DNA of 64,000 bases, taken from positions 1-64,000 of the forward strand of contig NZ_PCPR01000014.1 of assembly GCF_002979775.1 (NCBI RefSeq). Reading direction: 5' to 3'. The stretch is from Arthrobacter sp. MYb23. GTDB lineage: Bacteria; Actinomycetota; Actinomycetes; Actinomycetales; Micrococcaceae. This document shows positions 35,741 through 47,013 of this stretch, piece after piece (the first letter of the stretch is position 1; each line of letters begins with the position of its first letter). The translations under genes and the position numbers were made by a program. The notes below the pieces were generated by a model. The model saw only the letters and a list, made by a program, of their open reading frames with translations, was not told the origin of the DNA and did no database searches.

Positions 35741-36957
35741 GTGCAGACCACCTCCCCGAACACCCGGACTTCCTCTGGCGTAACCCGGACCCGAAGAAGA
35801 GCTATGACGCCGTGATTGTGGGCGGCGGCGGGCATGGCCTGGCCACCGCGTACTTCCTGGCGAAGAACCACGGCATGACCAACATTGCCATCCTGGAAAA
35901 GGGCTGGCTGGCCGGTGGAAACATGGCCCGCAACACCACCATCATCCGTTCCAACTACCTCTGGGACGAGAGCGCTGCCATCTACGAGCACGCGCTCAAG
36001 CTCTGGGAAATCCTGCCCGAGGAACTTGAGTACGACTTCCTCTTCAGCCAGCGCGGCGTCATGAACCTCGCCCACACACTGGGCGATGTCCGCGAAAGTG
36101 TTCGCCGCGTGGGCGCCAACAGGCTCAACGGTGTGGACGCTGAATGGCTTGACCCGCAGCAGGTCAAGGAACTCTGCCCCATCCTGAACATCAGTGACAA
36201 CATCCGCTACCCCGTCATGGGCGCCACGTACCAGCCGCGCGCAGGCATCGCCAAGCACGACCATGTGGCGTGGGCCTTCGCCCGCAAGTGCGATGAACTG
36301 GGTGTGGACATCATCCAGAACTGCGAAGTCACCGGCTTCATCAAGGACGGCAACCGGGTCACCGGCGTCCAGACCACCCGCGGCACCATCAACACCGAAA
36401 AAGTTGGTCTCTGCGCCGCCGGCCACAGCTCGGTCCTGGCAGAAATGGCCGGCTTCCGCCTGCCGATCCAGAGCCACCCGCTCCAGGCACTGGTGTCCGA
36501 ACTGCACGAACCCGTCCACCCCACGGTGGTCATGTCCAACCACGTCCACGTGTACGTCTCCCAGGCCCACAAGGGCGAACTGGTGATGGGCGCCGGCGTG
36601 GACTCTTACAACGGCTATGGCCAGCGCGGATCGTTCCACGTGATCGAGGAGCAGATGGCAGCAGCCGTGGAGCTCTTCCCGATCTTTGCCCGGGCCCACG
36701 TGCTCCGGACCTGGGGCGGCATTGTGGACACCACGCTGGATGCCTCACCGATTGTTGGCCTCTCTCCGGTGGAGAACATGTTCGTCAACTGTGGTTGGGG
36801 AACCGGCGGCTTCAAGGGCACTCCGGCGGCAGGCCTGACCTTCGCGCACACCATCGCCACGGGCGCACCGCACCAGCTGAACAAGCCGTTTGCTCTGGAA
36901 CGCTTCGAGACCGGCGCCTTGATCGACGAACACGGCGCCGCAGCCGTAGCCCACTAG
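35737..36957 (+). CDS. soxB: Sarcosine oxidase beta subunit
   Basis: The 406-residue FAD protein has the Rossmann motif [28 protein letters not shown] (flavin-linking region with its His/Ser environment) and the C-terminal [16 protein letters not shown]. It is the sarcosine-oxidising subunit of the heterotetrameric enzyme, which makes glycine, H2O2 and methylene-THF. The GTG start overlaps the glyA stop (GTGA). Confidence 0.95.
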   Translation: MSADHLPEHPDFLWRNPDPKKSYDAVIVGGGGHGLATAYFLAKNHGMTNIAILEKGWLAGGNMARNTTIIRSNYLWDESAAIYEHALKLWEILPEELEYDFLFSQRGVMNLAHTLGDVRESVRRVGANRLNGVDAEWLDPQQVKELCPILNISDNIRYPVMGATYQPRAGIAKHDHVAWAFARKCDELGVDIIQNCEVTGFIKDGNRVTGVQTTRGTINTEKVGLCAAGHSSVLAEMAGFRLPIQSHPLQALVSELHEPVHPTVVMSNHVHVYVSQAHKGELVMGAGVDSYNGYGQRGSFHVIEEQMAAAVELFPIFARAHVLRTWGGIVDTTLDASPIVGLSPVENMFVNCGWGTGGFKGTPAAGLTFAHTIATGAPHQLNKPFALERFETGALIDEHGAAAVAH

Positions 36958-36974
36958 CCAGGACAGGAAAAGAC

Positions 36975-37415
36975 ATGCTCCTCATTTCATGCCCCAACTG
37001 CGGGCCACGCGACGAAACCGAATTCCACTACGGCGGCCAAGCACACGTCGCCTACCCGGAGAGCCCCAACGACCTCTCGGACCGCGAATGGGCTGAATAC
37101 CTGTTCTACCGCGAGAACACCAAGGGAACCTTCGCCGAACGTTGGGTCCACAGCACGGGCTGCCGTCAGTGGTTCAACATGCTCCGCGACACCGTGAGCT
37201 ACGAGATCCACTCCATCTACGGGATGGGCCAGCCCCGCCCGGAACTCCAAGCAAGCGCTGCCAGCGCCGCCCCAGGTATCAGCCCGAAGAGCGAACCGGA
37301 CCAGCCAGGCGAGTTCACCCAGGCCGGCGAGTTCGGTCAAGCCGGCGAACCAGGCCTCGCCCCCGGCGCCGCCTCACCCACGGCCACCACCCCCATCTCC
37401 TCGGAAGGAGTCTAG
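36975..37415 (+). CDS. soxD: Sarcosine oxidase delta subunit
   Basis: The 146-residue zinc-binding subunit has CPNCG at residues 6-10, a typical FHYGGQAHV strand, [13 protein letters not shown] and [10 protein letters not shown]. The core is about 95 residues, as in known SoxD; the remainder is a low-complexity acidic/Gly/Ala tail with repeated [13 protein letters not shown] units. The start is ATG 36975. It lies 17 nt after soxB and 2 nt before soxA. Confidence 0.92.
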   Translation: MLLISCPNCGPRDETEFHYGGQAHVAYPESPNDLSDREWAEYLFYRENTKGTFAERWVHSTGCRQWFNMLRDTVSYEIHSIYGMGQPRPELQASAASAAPGISPKSEPDQPGEFTQAGEFGQAGEPGLAPGAASPTATTPISSEGV

Positions 37416-37417
37416 AA

Positions 37418-40363
37418 GTGACCAGTAAGAACGCACGCCTCGCCACCGGCGGACGCATCGATCGCAGCATCTCTTGGCGCTTCACCGTGGACGGCCAGGA
37501 ATTCACCGGCCACCCGGGCGACACCATCGCTTCGGCGTTGCTGGCCAATGGCCACATCAACGCCGGCAATTCCCTTTATGAGGACCGCCCCCGCGGCATC
37601 ATGGCAGCCGGTGTGGAAGAGTCCAACGCCTTGGTCAAGATCGCACCCCGTTTCCGCGGACACGTTGCCGAGTCCATGCTTCCCGCCACGGCAGTTTCGT
37701 TGGTGGACGGCATGAACATTGAACTCCTGTCCGGCCTTGGCAAGCTTGATCCCAACGAGGACAAAGCTGAGTACGACAAGAAGTACGTCCACACGGATGT
37801 CCTGGTGGTCGGCGGCGGTATTGCCGGCCTTGCCGCGGCCCGTGAAGCTGTCCGCACCGGCGCACGCGTCATCCTCATTGACGACCAGCCCGAACTCGGC
37901 GGCTCCCTGCTCTCCGGTTCCACCGCCCCGGAACTGGCCGAGCAGATCGAAGGCAAGCCGGCCCTGGAATGGGTTGCTGACGTCGAGGCAGAGCTGGTTT
38001 CCGCCGGCGAATGCACAGTCCTGAACCGCACCACGGCTTTCGGCTCCTATGACTCCAACTACTTCATCGCAGCCCAGAACCGTACGGACCACCTGAGCGT
38101 TCCAGCAGCCTCCGGCGTCTCGCGCCAGCGTATTTGGCACATCCGTGCCAAACAGGTTGTCCTGGCCCCCGGCGCCCACGAGCGTCCGCTGGTCTTTGAG
38201 AACAACGACCGCCCGGGCATCATGCTCGCCTCGGCAGCCCGCACCTACCTGAACCGTTACGCCGTCGCAGCCGGTTCACGCGTGGTCATCACCACCACCA
38301 ACGATTCCGCCTACGCACTCGCAGCGGACCTGAAGGCAGCAGGCGTGACGGTTGCCGCCGTCGTCGATGCCCGTCCGCAGATCAGCGCGAAGGCCGCTAC
38401 CGCCGTCGAGTCCGGCCTCCGGGTCCTCATCGGCAGCGCCGTGGCGGACACCTCGGCGGATGAGAATGGCCGCCTGAACGGTGTCACCGTCCGCAGCATT
38501 AACGACGACGGCGAACTCACCTCGGGCGTCGAACAGCTGACTGCCGATCTTCTTGCAGTTTCAGGTGGTTGGAGCCCTGTGGTCCACCTCCACAGCCAGC
38601 GCCAGGGCAAGCTGCGTTGGGATGACGAGCTCGCAGCGTTCATTCCCACCAAACCCGTCCGGGACCAGCAGGTTGTGGGCGCCGGCCGTGGCAGCTACGA
38701 ACTCCAGGATTGCCTGGCAGAGGGCATCTCGGCGGGAGCGGCAGCCTCCATCGCTGCAGGCTTCGAGTCCGCAACCACCCCGGTGGAGCTGCAGGCACCT
38801 GTGGCCAGTGCTCCGAGCCGTCAGCTGTGGCTGGTTCCCGGCCAGTCCGGTGAGCCCGGTGAGTGGCACCACCACTTCGTTGACTTCCAGCGTGACCAGT
38901 CCGTGGCGGACGTCCTCCGCTCCACCGGTGCAGGCATGCGGTCCGTGGAGCACGTCAAGCGGTACACCTCCATCAGCACGGCCAACGATCAGGGCAAGAC
39001 CTCCGGTGTCAACGCGATCGGCGTGATCGCCGCAGCGCTGAAGTTCGGCGGAGCTGAGAACATCCCGGGTGTTGGCGAGATCGGAACCACGGCATACCGT
39101 GCACCGTTCACTCCTGTGGCCTTCGCAGCGTTGGCAGGCCGCCAGCGTGGGGAACTGTTCGACCCCGCCCGAGTCACCTCCATCCACCCGTGGCACGTGG
39201 CACAGGGCGCACTGTTCGAAGACGTCGGACAGTGGAAGCGTCCTTGGTACTACCCGCAGGGCAGTGAAGACATGGACACGGCGGTCCTGCGTGAATGTGC
39301 CGCCGTCCGCGATTCCGTGGGCTTCATGGACGCCACCACCCTGGGCAAGATCGAGATCCGCGGCAAGGATGCGGGCGAATTCCTGAACCGTATCTACACC
39401 AACGCGTTCAAGAAGCTCGCCCCGGGATCCGCCCGCTACGGCGTGATGTGCACCTTGGACGGCATGATCTTCGACGACGGCGTGACCCTCCGCCTGGATG
39501 ATGACCGCTACTTCATGACCACCACCACCGGCGGCGCAGCCAAGGTACTGGACTGGCTGGAGGAGTGGCACCAGACGGAGTGGCCGGAGCTTGATGTGGT
39601 CTGCACATCCGTCACGGAACAGTGGAGCACCATCGCCGTCGTTGGCCCGAAGTCCCGCGCAGTGATCGCCAAGGTTGCTCCCCAGCTCGCCGAAAACGGT
39701 GGCCTGGAGGCAGAGAACTTCCCGTTCATGACCTTCCGCGAAACCACGCTGGCGTCCGGAGTTCAGGCACGCGTTTGCCGTATCTCCTTCTCCGGTGAAC
39801 TCGCCTACGAAATCAACATCCCGTCCTGGTACGGACTCAACACCTGGGAAGCCGTTGCTGCTGCAGGTGCCGAGTTCAACATCACCCCGTACGGCACCGA
39901 AACCATGCACGTCCTCCGCGCCGAGAAGGGCTACCCGATCGTGGGGCAGGACACGGACGGCACGGTCACACCGCAGGACGCCGGCATGGACTGGATTGTT
40001 TCCAAGGCCAAGGACTTCATCGGCAAGCGCTCCTACCTCCGTCAGGACGCCAGCCGCGAAGACCGGAAGCACTTGGTCAGCGTCCTTCCCGTGGACCACT
40101 CGCTGAGGTTGCCGGAAGGCACGCAGCTGGTGGAGAAGGGCATCCCGGTCAACCCGGCTAACGGACCCGTCCCCATGGAGGGCTTCGTGACCTCCAGCTA
40201 CCACAGCGCCGCATTGGGCCGCTCGTTCGCCCTGGCTCTCATTCAAAACGGCCGCAATCGGATCGGCGAGACCCTGGTGGCCTCGCTGGGAGACCACTTC
40301 GTGGACGTGGTTGTTGGCGAAACCGTACTTTTCGATGCTGAAGGGACCCGCAAAGATGGCTGA
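37418..40363 (+). CDS. soxA: Sarcosine oxidase alpha subunit
   Basis: At 981 residues this is full length for SoxA. Domains in order: N-terminal ferredoxin-like segment (to about 100), NAD/FAD-binding domain with [17 protein letters not shown] (about 128-145) and [18 protein letters not shown], then a C-terminal aminomethyltransferase (GcvT-like) domain from about 600, which handles the C1 transfer to THF. GTG 37418 is preceded by GGAAGGAG; the open frame upstream only overlaps soxD. The stop overlaps soxG by 8 nt. Confidence 0.95.
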   Translation: MTSKNARLATGGRIDRSISWRFTVDGQEFTGHPGDTIASALLANGHINAGNSLYEDRPRGIMAAGVEESNALVKIAPRFRGHVAESMLPATAVSLVDGMNIELLSGLGKLDPNEDKAEYDKKYVHTDVLVVGGGIAGLAAAREAVRTGARVILIDDQPELGGSLLSGSTAPELAEQIEGKPALEWVADVEAELVSAGECTVLNRTTAFGSYDSNYFIAAQNRTDHLSVPAASGVSRQRIWHIRAKQVVLAPGAHERPLVFENNDRPGIMLASAARTYLNRYAVAAGSRVVITTTNDSAYALAADLKAAGVTVAAVVDARPQISAKAATAVESGLRVLIGSAVADTSADENGRLNGVTVRSINDDGELTSGVEQLTADLLAVSGGWSPVVHLHSQRQGKLRWDDELAAFIPTKPVRDQQVVGAGRGSYELQDCLAEGISAGAAASIAAGFESATTPVELQAPVASAPSRQLWLVPGQSGEPGEWHHHFVDFQRDQSVADVLRSTGAGMRSVEHVKRYTSISTANDQGKTSGVNAIGVIAAALKFGGAENIPGVGEIGTTAYRAPFTPVAFAALAGRQRGELFDPARVTSIHPWHVAQGALFEDVGQWKRPWYYPQGSEDMDTAVLRECAAVRDSVGFMDATTLGKIEIRGKDAGEFLNRIYTNAFKKLAPGSARYGVMCTLDGMIFDDGVTLRLDDDRYFMTTTTGGAAKVLDWLEEWHQTEWPELDVVCTSVTEQWSTIAVVGPKSRAVIAKVAPQLAENGGLEAENFPFMTFRETTLASGVQARVCRISFSGELAYEINIPSWYGLNTWEAVAAAGAEFNITPYGTETMHVLRAEKGYPIVGQDTDGTVTPQDAGMDWIVSKAKDFIGKRSYLRQDASREDRKHLVSVLPVDHSLRLPEGTQLVEKGIPVNPANGPVPMEGFVTSSYHSAALGRSFALALIQNGRNRIGETLVASLGDHFVDVVVGETVLFDAEGTRKDG

Positions 40364-41000
40364 AACAGCAACACCAGCAGAAACCGCACACGTCGACCGC
40401 GTCCGGGGTGCCCGCCGCAGCCCGGCCGAGCACCTTGCTGACGCTTTCACCTCCGGCTCCGTGCCGGGCACGGTGACACTCACCGAAATCCCCTACCAGG
40501 CCATGGTGGGCGTTCGGGTTCACCCGGCGTCCGACGCCGGCGCCCGGGTTGCGTCCGTCACCGGCGGCTTGCCTGCCGCTTGCGGTGAGGTGACAGGCGG
40601 GGGTGGAGTGAACACCCTCTGGCTTGGCCCCACCGAGTTCATGGTGGTCGCACCCGAGGAAGCCCACGATTCCCTGGGCGGCTCCTTGGTCAGCGATCTG
40701 ACCACGGCGCTGGGCAACGACGCAGGGCAGGTAGTGGATCTGTCCGCCAACCGCACCACGTTCGAGCTCTCCGGCAGCCACGCCCGCGCAGTACTGGAGA
40801 AGACCTGCGCCTTGGACCTGCACCCGCGCGTCTTCAAGGCCGGGACTGCTGTTTCCACGGAGCTCGCCCACATCCCGGTGATGCTGTGGAAGACCTCGGA
40901 CGAGACCTACCGGATCTTTCCCCGGGCCTCGTTTGCCGACTTCCTGGGACGCTGGCTCATCGACGCCATGCGGGAGTATGCCTCCCCAGAGGTCCCCTGA
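40356..41000 (+). CDS. soxG: Sarcosine oxidase gamma subunit
   Basis: The 214-residue protein has the GcvT-like fold of Sox[60 protein letters not shown] and [21 protein letters not shown]. It packs against the alpha subunit. ATG 40356 overlaps the soxA end; its stop shares one base with the sdaA start (TGATG). Confidence 0.93.
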   Translation: MAETATPAETAHVDRVRGARRSPAEHLADAFTSGSVPGTVTLTEIPYQAMVGVRVHPASDAGARVASVTGGLPAACGEVTGGGGVNTLWLGPTEFMVVAPEEAHDSLGGSLVSDLTTALGNDAGQVVDLSANRTTFELSGSHARAVLEKTCALDLHPRVFKAGTAVSTELAHIPVMLWKTSDETYRIFPRASFADFLGRWLIDAMREYASPEVP

Positions 41001-42391
41001 TGGCATTGAGTGTGCTTGATCTGTTTTCTGTTGGCATTGGGCCGTCGTCTTCACACACGGTAGGCCCCATGCGCGCGGCAAAGCAGTTCACGGACGGTCT
41101 CGAATCGTCCGGCCAGCTTCCGGCCACGGTGCGCGTCCAGGCTGAGCTTTTCGGCTCGCTGGGCGCCACCGGCCGGGGCCACGGCTCAGACAAGGCTGTG
41201 GTGCTGGGGCTGCAAGGCCACTCTCCTGAAACCGTGAACACTCATACTGCCGATGACCAGGTGGCCGCCGCTGCACTGGACGCGGAACTTCGCCTGGGCG
41301 GCAACCACCGGGTGGACTTCAATTGGGACGAGGACGTGGTCCTGCACCGCCGCAAGTCGCTGCCGGCCCACCCCAACGGCATGACGTTCCGGGCGTTGGA
41401 CCACAAGGGTTCGGTGCTCAGGGAACGCAGCTACTACTCCATTGGTGGCGGGTTCGTGGTGGACGGAGACGTCTCCGGCACCGACAAAGTGGTTGCCGAT
41501 GACACCGTCCTGCCCTACCCCTTCACCACTGCGGACGAACTCCTTGCCATCTGCCAGCGCGAAGGCAAATCCATCTCGGACATCATGCTGTCCAACGAAC
41601 TCGTCTGGCGTTCCGAGGAAGAACTCCGCGAACGGCTGCTGGGCATCTGGGCCGTCATGCAGGAATGCGTGGACAACGGCTGCTCTGCCGAGGGAATCCT
41701 GCCGGGAGGCTTGAAGGTCAGGCGACGGGCGCCGTCGTTGTTCAAGAAGCTTTCCGAAACCGACGCAGACCTTAACGGTGCAGGTTCAGCGGACCCGTTC
41801 CTCGCCATGGAATGGGTCAACCTCTTCGCCTTGGCCGTGAACGAGGAAAACGCTGCGGGCGGCCGGATTGTCACCGCGCCCACCAACGGTGCCGCCGGAA
41901 TTGTCCCCGCCGTGCTGCACTATTACACCAAGTTTGTTCCGGGAGCCAACGACGACGGTGTCGTGCGGTTCCTGCTGGCGGCGGCCGCCGTCGGAATCCT
42001 GTTCAAAATCAACGCGTCCATTTCGGGCGCCGAGGTGGGCTGCCAGGGTGAAGTGGGCTCAGCCTGCTCCATGGCTGCCGCCGGCCTCTGCGAGGTTCTG
42101 GGTGGGACCCCGGAGCAAGTGGAAAATGCCGCCGAAGTGGGCATCGAACACAATCTGGGCCTCACTTGTGATCCCGTGGGCGGGCTGGTGCAGATCCCCT
42201 GCATCGAGCGCAACGCGATCGCCAGCGTCAAAGCCATCAACGCCGCCCGCCTTGCCCTGCACGGCGATGGCAGCCACAAAGTTTCCCTTGATAAAGCCAT
42301 CAAAACCATGCGCGAAACAGGCGCGGACATGAAATCCAAGTACAAAGAGACCTCCCGTGGGGGCCTCGCCGTCAACGTAGTGGAGTGCTAG
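41000..42391 (+). CDS. sdaA: L-serine ammonia-lyase, Fe-S dependent, single chain
   Basis: The 463-residue protein joins the beta-type domain ([22 protein letters not shown]) and the alpha-type domain ([51 protein letters not shown]), whose Cys residues bind the 4Fe-4S cluster. It deaminates serine to pyruvate. In this operon it drains the serine made by GlyA, completing sarcosine to pyruvate. Confidence 0.95.
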   Translation: MALSVLDLFSVGIGPSSSHTVGPMRAAKQFTDGLESSGQLPATVRVQAELFGSLGATGRGHGSDKAVVLGLQGHSPETVNTHTADDQVAAAALDAELRLGGNHRVDFNWDEDVVLHRRKSLPAHPNGMTFRALDHKGSVLRERSYYSIGGGFVVDGDVSGTDKVVADDTVLPYPFTTADELLAICQREGKSISDIMLSNELVWRSEEELRERLLGIWAVMQECVDNGCSAEGILPGGLKVRRRAPSLFKKLSETDADLNGAGSADPFLAMEWVNLFALAVNEENAAGGRIVTAPTNGAAGIVPAVLHYYTKFVPGANDDGVVRFLLAAAAVGILFKINASISGAEVGCQGEVGSACSMAAAGLCEVLGGTPEQVENAAEVGIEHNLGLTCDPVGGLVQIPCIERNAIASVKAINAARLALHGDGSHKVSLDKAIKTMRETGADMKSKYKETSRGGLAVNVVEC

Positions 42392-42393
42392 CC

Positions 42394-43293
42394 ATGACTG
42401 CCATCCAAACCGAAACCACTGCCGTCTCCGCTGCTGAGACCACCGTGGAACACGTCCTCACCCTCGACTGCCCCGAGGGTCCCGGAATTGTGCACGCTGT
42501 GTCCGGCTTCCTGCTGGAGCACGGCTGCGACATCATCGACAACAAGCAGTTCGGAGATCGCGCCGAAGGCCACTTCTTCATGAGGGTGCACTTCGCGTCC
42601 GACGGCGATGAATCCACCGTTGATGCGTTGCGGGAGGCCTTCGCCCCGGTGGGTGAGAAGTACGCCATGAGCTGGCAACTGCAGCCCCAAGGGTACAAGC
42701 GACGCGTGCTGATCATGGTCTCCAAGTTCGGTCACTGCCTGAACGACCTCTTGTTCCGTGCAAGGATCGGCGAGCTGCCCATCGACGTAGTGGGCGTCGT
42801 GTCCAACCACACCGATCACCAGGGCTTGGCGGAATGGCACGGGATCCCGTTCTTCCACGTCCCCGTCACCGCTGCCACCAAGCCGGCCGCCGAGGGGCGT
42901 TTGTTGGAGATCATTGATGAGCTGGACGTTGAACTCATTGTGCTGGCCCGTTACATGCAGGTGCTCAGCGACGACCTGGCCCGCAAACTCGATGGCCGCG
43001 CCATCAACATCCACCACTCGTTCCTGCCGAGTTTCAAGGGCGCCAAGCCCTACCACCAGGCATACGCGCGTGGTGTGAAAACTGTGGGCGCCACAGCCCA
43101 CTACGTGAACGGCGAGTTGGATGAAGGTCCCATCATCGCTCAGCAGGTAGTGGAAGTGGACCACACGTTCGGGCCGGACGATCTCGTAGCCGCCGGCCGG
43201 GACACCGAATGCAAGGCCCTCAGCAACGCCGTTCGCTGGCACTGCGAGGGGCGGATCATCCTGAATGGGAACAGGACGATCGTGTTGAAGTAG
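42394..43293 (+). CDS. purU: Formyltetrahydrofolate deformylase
   Basis: The 299-residue protein has an N-terminal ACT domain (LTLDCPEGPGIVHAVSGFL) and a C-terminal formyltransferase-fold hydrolase domain (MVSKFGHCLNDLL, NIHHSFLPSFKGAKPYHQA, TAHYVNGELDEGPI with the catalytic Asn, His and Asp). It releases formate from 10-formyl-THF and so regenerates THF when sarcosine breakdown overfills the C1 pool. ATG 42394, 2 nt after sdaA. Last gene of the operon. Confidence 0.94.
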   Translation: MTAIQTETTAVSAAETTVEHVLTLDCPEGPGIVHAVSGFLLEHGCDIIDNKQFGDRAEGHFFMRVHFASDGDESTVDALREAFAPVGEKYAMSWQLQPQGYKRRVLIMVSKFGHCLNDLLFRARIGELPIDVVGVVSNHTDHQGLAEWHGIPFFHVPVTAATKPAAEGRLLEIIDELDVELIVLARYMQVLSDDLARKLDGRAINIHHSFLPSFKGAKPYHQAYARGVKTVGATAHYVNGELDEGPIIAQQVVEVDHTFGPDDLVAAGRDTECKALSNAVRWHCEGRIILNGNRTIVLK

Positions 43294-43311
43294 GGCTCTG
43301 CAGGCACCCAT

Positions 43312-43371
43312 TTCGATGGTTCCCTGCGCATACGCTGTTGCGAACGGCAGTGTGCGCAGGGAACCATCGAA
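43312..43371. terminator. Perfect 19-bp inverted repeat between convergent genes
   Basis: TTCGATGGTTCCCTGCGCA (43312-43330) is exactly complementary to 43353-43371, with a 22-nt loop that can itself pair weakly. It lies between purU and the convergent DUF456 gene and probably ends both transcripts, although there is no T run. Confidence 0.65.
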
Positions 43372-43386
43372 TTGGCGTTTAAGGGC

Positions 43387-43890
43387 TCAGCCGTTGACGG
43401 CGTCGATCCACACTCCGATGATCCACGTGCTCGCAGCGGCACACGCGAGTCCGAACTCCACCAGGATGCCAATGCCCGTGGCTTTCAGCGCGGCACCGCT
43501 GGAGCGGACAGCCACCCGGAAGTCACGGGTCCGCTGGACCTCGCTGAGGAGAAGCCCGACGGCGAAGCCCACAAAGAGCCCCACCACCGGAATAACGAAC
43601 ATTCCCACTACGCCCAGGACCACGCCGATCAGCACCGACCTGTTGGGAATGCCGTGCTGCTTCAGCTTTCGCCCAGTGAGCACGGCACTGGCTGCCATTC
43701 CTGCCACGACGAACACCATGCCGACGGCGAAGATCACCCAGCCGAGCGGACCGGCACCGCCCCAGATAGCCCAGGCCAGGAGGCTCGCGCCAATGAGGAT
43801 GCTGCCCGGGAGTACGGGAATGATGGTCCCGGCGACACCTACCGCAATGGCCAGGCCGCACAGGATGGTCACGATAAGTTCGGCGTTCAT
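43387..43890 (-). CDS. DUF456 domain membrane protein
   Basis: The 167-residue protein has several hydrophobic segments, with the DUF456 features AGTIIPVLPGSILIGASLLAWAIW and GVVGMFVIPVVGLFVGFAVG (glycine-zipper-like). Its function is unknown. It is a single gene, convergent with purU. Confidence 0.85.
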   Translation of the reverse strand: MNAELIVTILCGLAIAVGVAGTIIPVLPGSILIGASLLAWAIWGGAGPLGWVIFAVGMVFVVAGMAASAVLTGRKLKQHGIPNRSVLIGVVLGVVGMFVIPVVGLFVGFAVGLLLSEVQRTRDFRVAVRSSGAALKATGIGILVEFGLACAAASTWIIGVWIDAVNG

Positions 43891-44169
43891 GACCCTCAGT
43901 CTAGGTGGGCTCCGCTAAGAGGAAGCACTGAGCGACATCGCGGGCCCTGCTGAAGTGCGTTGTATGAACAACTGAACTGCAAAGCTGATTGCAGAGCAGT
44001 GCAGTACGCCAGAGTCTTGGGAAACGAGAGATTAACGTCCAGAAAACTTGTATAGACAAGTAGCAATTTCCGTTGATTGCTGCCAAGTGAAGCGGCAGGG
44101 TTGAGGAGTCAGGCCGTCGGCACGCACCGTGCCAACGGCTCCCCACCGGACCCGAACTTGGAGATACCC

Positions 44170-45723
44170 TTGGACAACGCCCGTCCTTTCCGCAGCGCAT
44201 TGGCAACGGCCGCGCTGACGCTCGCAGCCGCCGTCGTACTTCCCTCAGCCGCGATTGCGGCACCCGCAGAACCCAGCCCGTCTGATGCAGCCAGCCGTCC
44301 GGCCACAGCGTCCTACGTGGGCCTTCCCGATGGAACCAAGCGCAAGAAGACCCTGGTGATCGGCATCGATGGTGCAGCGATCGCCAAATTCGGCGCTGCC
44401 GGCATGCCCAACGTGCAAGGCGTGATGGACAGCGGCATGACCGCCAAGAGCAACCTGTTCGCCAGCCCGATGGCACCGACCGTTTCCGGCGCAGGGTGGT
44501 CGAGCATCGCTACGGGTGTGTGGCCGGACAAGCACAACGTGGTGGACAACAACTTCACGGCTCCCAACTACGGCCAGTACCCCGACTACCTGAGCCGCCT
44601 AGAAACAGCCCGGCCCAACGCCTCCACGCTGGTGGTGGGCACGTGGGCGCCCATCCCCGAAAAGGTGTTCGGAGCAAACGTTGACCTGAGAATCGCCGGA
44701 GGCAACGACGCCGGCACCACGGCCAAGGCCGTGGATTACCTGGCCAAGGGGAACCCGGACAGCACGTTCATCCACCTGGACGAAGTGGACGGCGCCGGCC
44801 ACTCCTACGGCACGGAGCGGGAGGAGTACCTTGCCGCGCTCCGCAAGGCGGACGGCCAAGTAGGGGAGATTCTGAACGCGGTGAAGAACCGCCCAAGCTA
44901 TAAATCCGAGGATTGGCTGGTGGTCCTCACTGCCGACCACGGCCACACCCCCACCGGCGGTCACGGCGGCAACACCCCTGCCGAGCGCCAGACCTTCGTG
45001 ATCGCCCAAGGCAAGGGCATCGAGCCGGGCAGCGTCCGCAACGACGTCAAGATCACTGACATCGCCCCCACCGTGCTCAAACACGAAGGCGTCAAGGCCG
45101 AGGCAGCTTGGAACCTCGACGGACAGGCACTCTCAGATATTGCACCGGACGCGTTCGATTCCCTCCGCGACAGCCTGCAGTCCCGCATAGACGAGACCGC
45201 CCCAGCCGCCGACGTGAAGGGCTGGACCAGCACCACACCCGAAGGATGGACCATCGACAACTCGGCCATGCCCGCTGGAGGCGTGACCGAATGGCGTGGC
45301 TGGTCGTTCGCGACGGACGAGTTCTGGACCAACGTGGACCGCAACCAGGGCCGCGAAACATCCGTGCGCAACCGCAACGTCTTCGCCGTGGCCGACTCGG
45401 ACGAATGGGATGACAAGTCGCACGCCGCCGGCCAGTTCGACTCCACCCTCATCAGCCCCGAGTTCAAGGTAAAGGGCGGCAAGGCCGCAACGCTCTCCTT
45501 CGCCTCCAACTACAGGATCGACGGACCCCAAAGCGGCGAAGTCCTGGTCAGCTACGACGGCGGGGCACCGCAGCTGGTGAAGTCCTACACCGCCAACTTC
45601 AACGGTTTCGAAAACCTGGCCCTGGAAGTCCCCCAGGGCGCAAAGAAGGCAAAAGTCAGCTTCCGCTACACCGGAACCAACAGCGCCTTCTGGACGGTGG
45701 ACCAGGTAACGCTGGCCCGCTAA
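44170..45723 (+). CDS. Secreted alkaline-phosphatase-superfamily phosphodiesterase
   Basis: From TTG 44170 (GGAG 6 nt before it) the protein has 517 residues and a Sec signal peptide ending near SAAIAAPA. The catalytic domain follows the NPP/type I phosphodiesterase plan: metal-binding Asp in VIGIDGA, nucleophile Thr in APTVSGAGWSSIATGVWPDKHNV, HLDEVDGAGHSYG, TADHGHTPTGGHGG. A C-terminal beta-sandwich-like domain (from about residue 360) could bind substrate or wall. It probably releases phosphate from nucleotides or phosphodiesters outside the cell. Confidence 0.85.
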   Translation: MDNARPFRSALATAALTLAAAVVLPSAAIAAPAEPSPSDAASRPATASYVGLPDGTKRKKTLVIGIDGAAIAKFGAAGMPNVQGVMDSGMTAKSNLFASPMAPTVSGAGWSSIATGVWPDKHNVVDNNFTAPNYGQYPDYLSRLETARPNASTLVVGTWAPIPEKVFGANVDLRIAGGNDAGTTAKAVDYLAKGNPDSTFIHLDEVDGAGHSYGTEREEYLAALRKADGQVGEILNAVKNRPSYKSEDWLVVLTADHGHTPTGGHGGNTPAERQTFVIAQGKGIEPGSVRNDVKITDIAPTVLKHEGVKAEAAWNLDGQALSDIAPDAFDSLRDSLQSRIDETAPAADVKGWTSTTPEGWTIDNSAMPAGGVTEWRGWSFATDEFWTNVDRNQGRETSVRNRNVFAVADSDEWDDKSHAAGQFDSTLISPEFKVKGGKAATLSFASNYRIDGPQSGEVLVSYDGGAPQLVKSYTANFNGFENLALEVPQGAKKAKVSFRYTGTNSAFWTVDQVTLAR

Positions 45724-45747
45724 CGCGTTACGCGCCTTAAGCAAAGA

Positions 45748-45788
45748 ACGACGGCGACGCTCCCCAGCACGGGAGGCGTCGCCGTCGT
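45748..45788 (+). terminator. Terminator between phosphodiesterase and malic enzyme genes
   Basis: ACGACGGCGACGC and GCGTCGCCGTCGT form a 13-bp stem extended by CTCCC/GGGAG around a 6-nt loop. It can serve both convergent genes. Confidence 0.75.
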
Positions 45789-45822
45789 CGGTCTTGCGTT
45801 AGTAACCGCTACTCGGTGATGA

Positions 45823-47013
45823 CTACTCTGTCACCGCTGCAGCAACTGCCGCGGTGACGGCCGGGGCTACTCGGGCGTCCAGCGGGCTCGGCACGATGTA
45901 ATCCGCGGAGAGGTCTTCTGCGGCCAGTTCAGCGATGGCGTTGGCAGCGGCGATCTTCATGGCGGGCGTGATGCGGCGGGCCTTGGCATCGAGTGCGCCG
46001 CGGAAGATGCCGGGGAAGGCCAGCACGTTGTTGATCTGGTTGGGGAAGTCGCTGCGGCCGGTGGCAACAACGGCTGCGTACTTCTGGGCGACCTCGGGCA
46101 GAACTTCCGGGTCCGGGTTGGACAGGGCGAACACGATCGACTGATCGTTCATGAGCTTCAGGTGTTCTTCAGCCAGCTTGGAAGAGGAGACACCCACAAA
46201 GACGTCGGCGCCGGTCAGTCCTTCACCCGGACCGCCGCTGATGCCGCGGGGGTTGGTGCGCTGGGCCATGCGGGCTTTGACGCTGCCGGGATCGGCCACG
46301 AGATCTGCACGGTCCGCGTTGACCACGCCCTTGGAGTCGAGCAGGATGACGTCCTTGATGCCAACAGCGAGAAGAATCTCGGCAATGGCGATGCCAGCGG
46401 CACCTGCGCCGGAAACAACAACCTTGAGGCCGGCGAGTTCGCGCTGGGTCACCTTGGCGGCGTTGGTCAGGGCGGCAAGAACCACTACGGCGGTGCCGTG
46501 CTGGTCGTCGTGCATGACCGGGCAATCGAGGGCTTCAATGAGGCGCTCTTCGAGTTCGAAGCAGCGCGGAGCCGAAATGTCCTCGAGGTTTACGGCGCCG
46601 AAGCTCGGGCGGAGGCGGACCAGGGTCTCGATGATCTCGTCCACGTTGGTGGTGTTGAGGACCAGTGGGATGGAGTCGAGATCGCCGAAGGACTTGAAGA
46701 GTGCAGACTTGCCCTCCATGACGGGCAAGGAAGCACTGGGGCCGATGTTGCCCAGACCCAGAACGGCGGTGCCATCGCTGACCACAACAACAAGGCGTTC
46801 AGCCCAGGTGTGGGTGCGGGCAAGCTCGGGGTTGGCGTGGATCGCACGGCTGACCTGGGCAACGCCCGGGGTGTACGCGATGGAAAGGTCACGCTTGTTG
46901 TTGAGCGGAACGGTGCTGGAAATGGTCAGCTTGCCGCCTTCGTGGGCTGCGAAGATCTCTTCTTCGCTCAGTACCAAGGCTTCGTTATCAGTTGCAATTG
47001 TCTCAATGGACAC
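45823..47013 (-). CDS. NAD(P)-dependent malic enzyme
   Basis: The 396-residue short-form malic enzyme has LSIAYTPGVAQVSRAI, MEGKSALFKSFG (catalytic Lys), CPVMHDDQHGTAVV (metal ligands), the nucleotide-binding VVSGAGAAGIAIAEILL and ALSNPDPE. It decarboxylates malate to pyruvate in the cytoplasm. A single gene with about 280 nt upstream. Cofactor preference cannot be settled from the sequence by eye. Confidence 0.92.
   Translation of the reverse strand: MSIETIATDNEALVLSEEEIFAAHEGGKLTISSTVPLNNKRDLSIAYTPGVAQVSRAIHANPELARTHTWAERLVVVVSDGTAVLGLGNIGPSASLPVMEGKSALFKSFGDLDSIPLVLNTTNVDEIIETLVRLRPSFGAVNLEDISAPRCFELEERLIEALDCPVMHDDQHGTAVVVLAALTNAAKVTQRELAGLKVVVSGAGAAGIAIAEILLAVGIKDVILLDSKGVVNADRADLVADPGSVKARMAQRTNPRGISGGPGEGLTGADVFVGVSSSKLAEEHLKLMNDQSIVFALSNPDPEVLPEVAQKYAAVVATGRSDFPNQINNVLAFPGIFRGALDAKARRITPAMKIAAANAIAELAAEDLSADYIVPSPLDARVAPAVTAAVAAAVTE

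Noticed and set aside
38561..40483. 640-codon minus-strand open frame opposite soxA
   Set aside because: The plus strand encodes a clear full-length SoxA; the antisense product has no family features.
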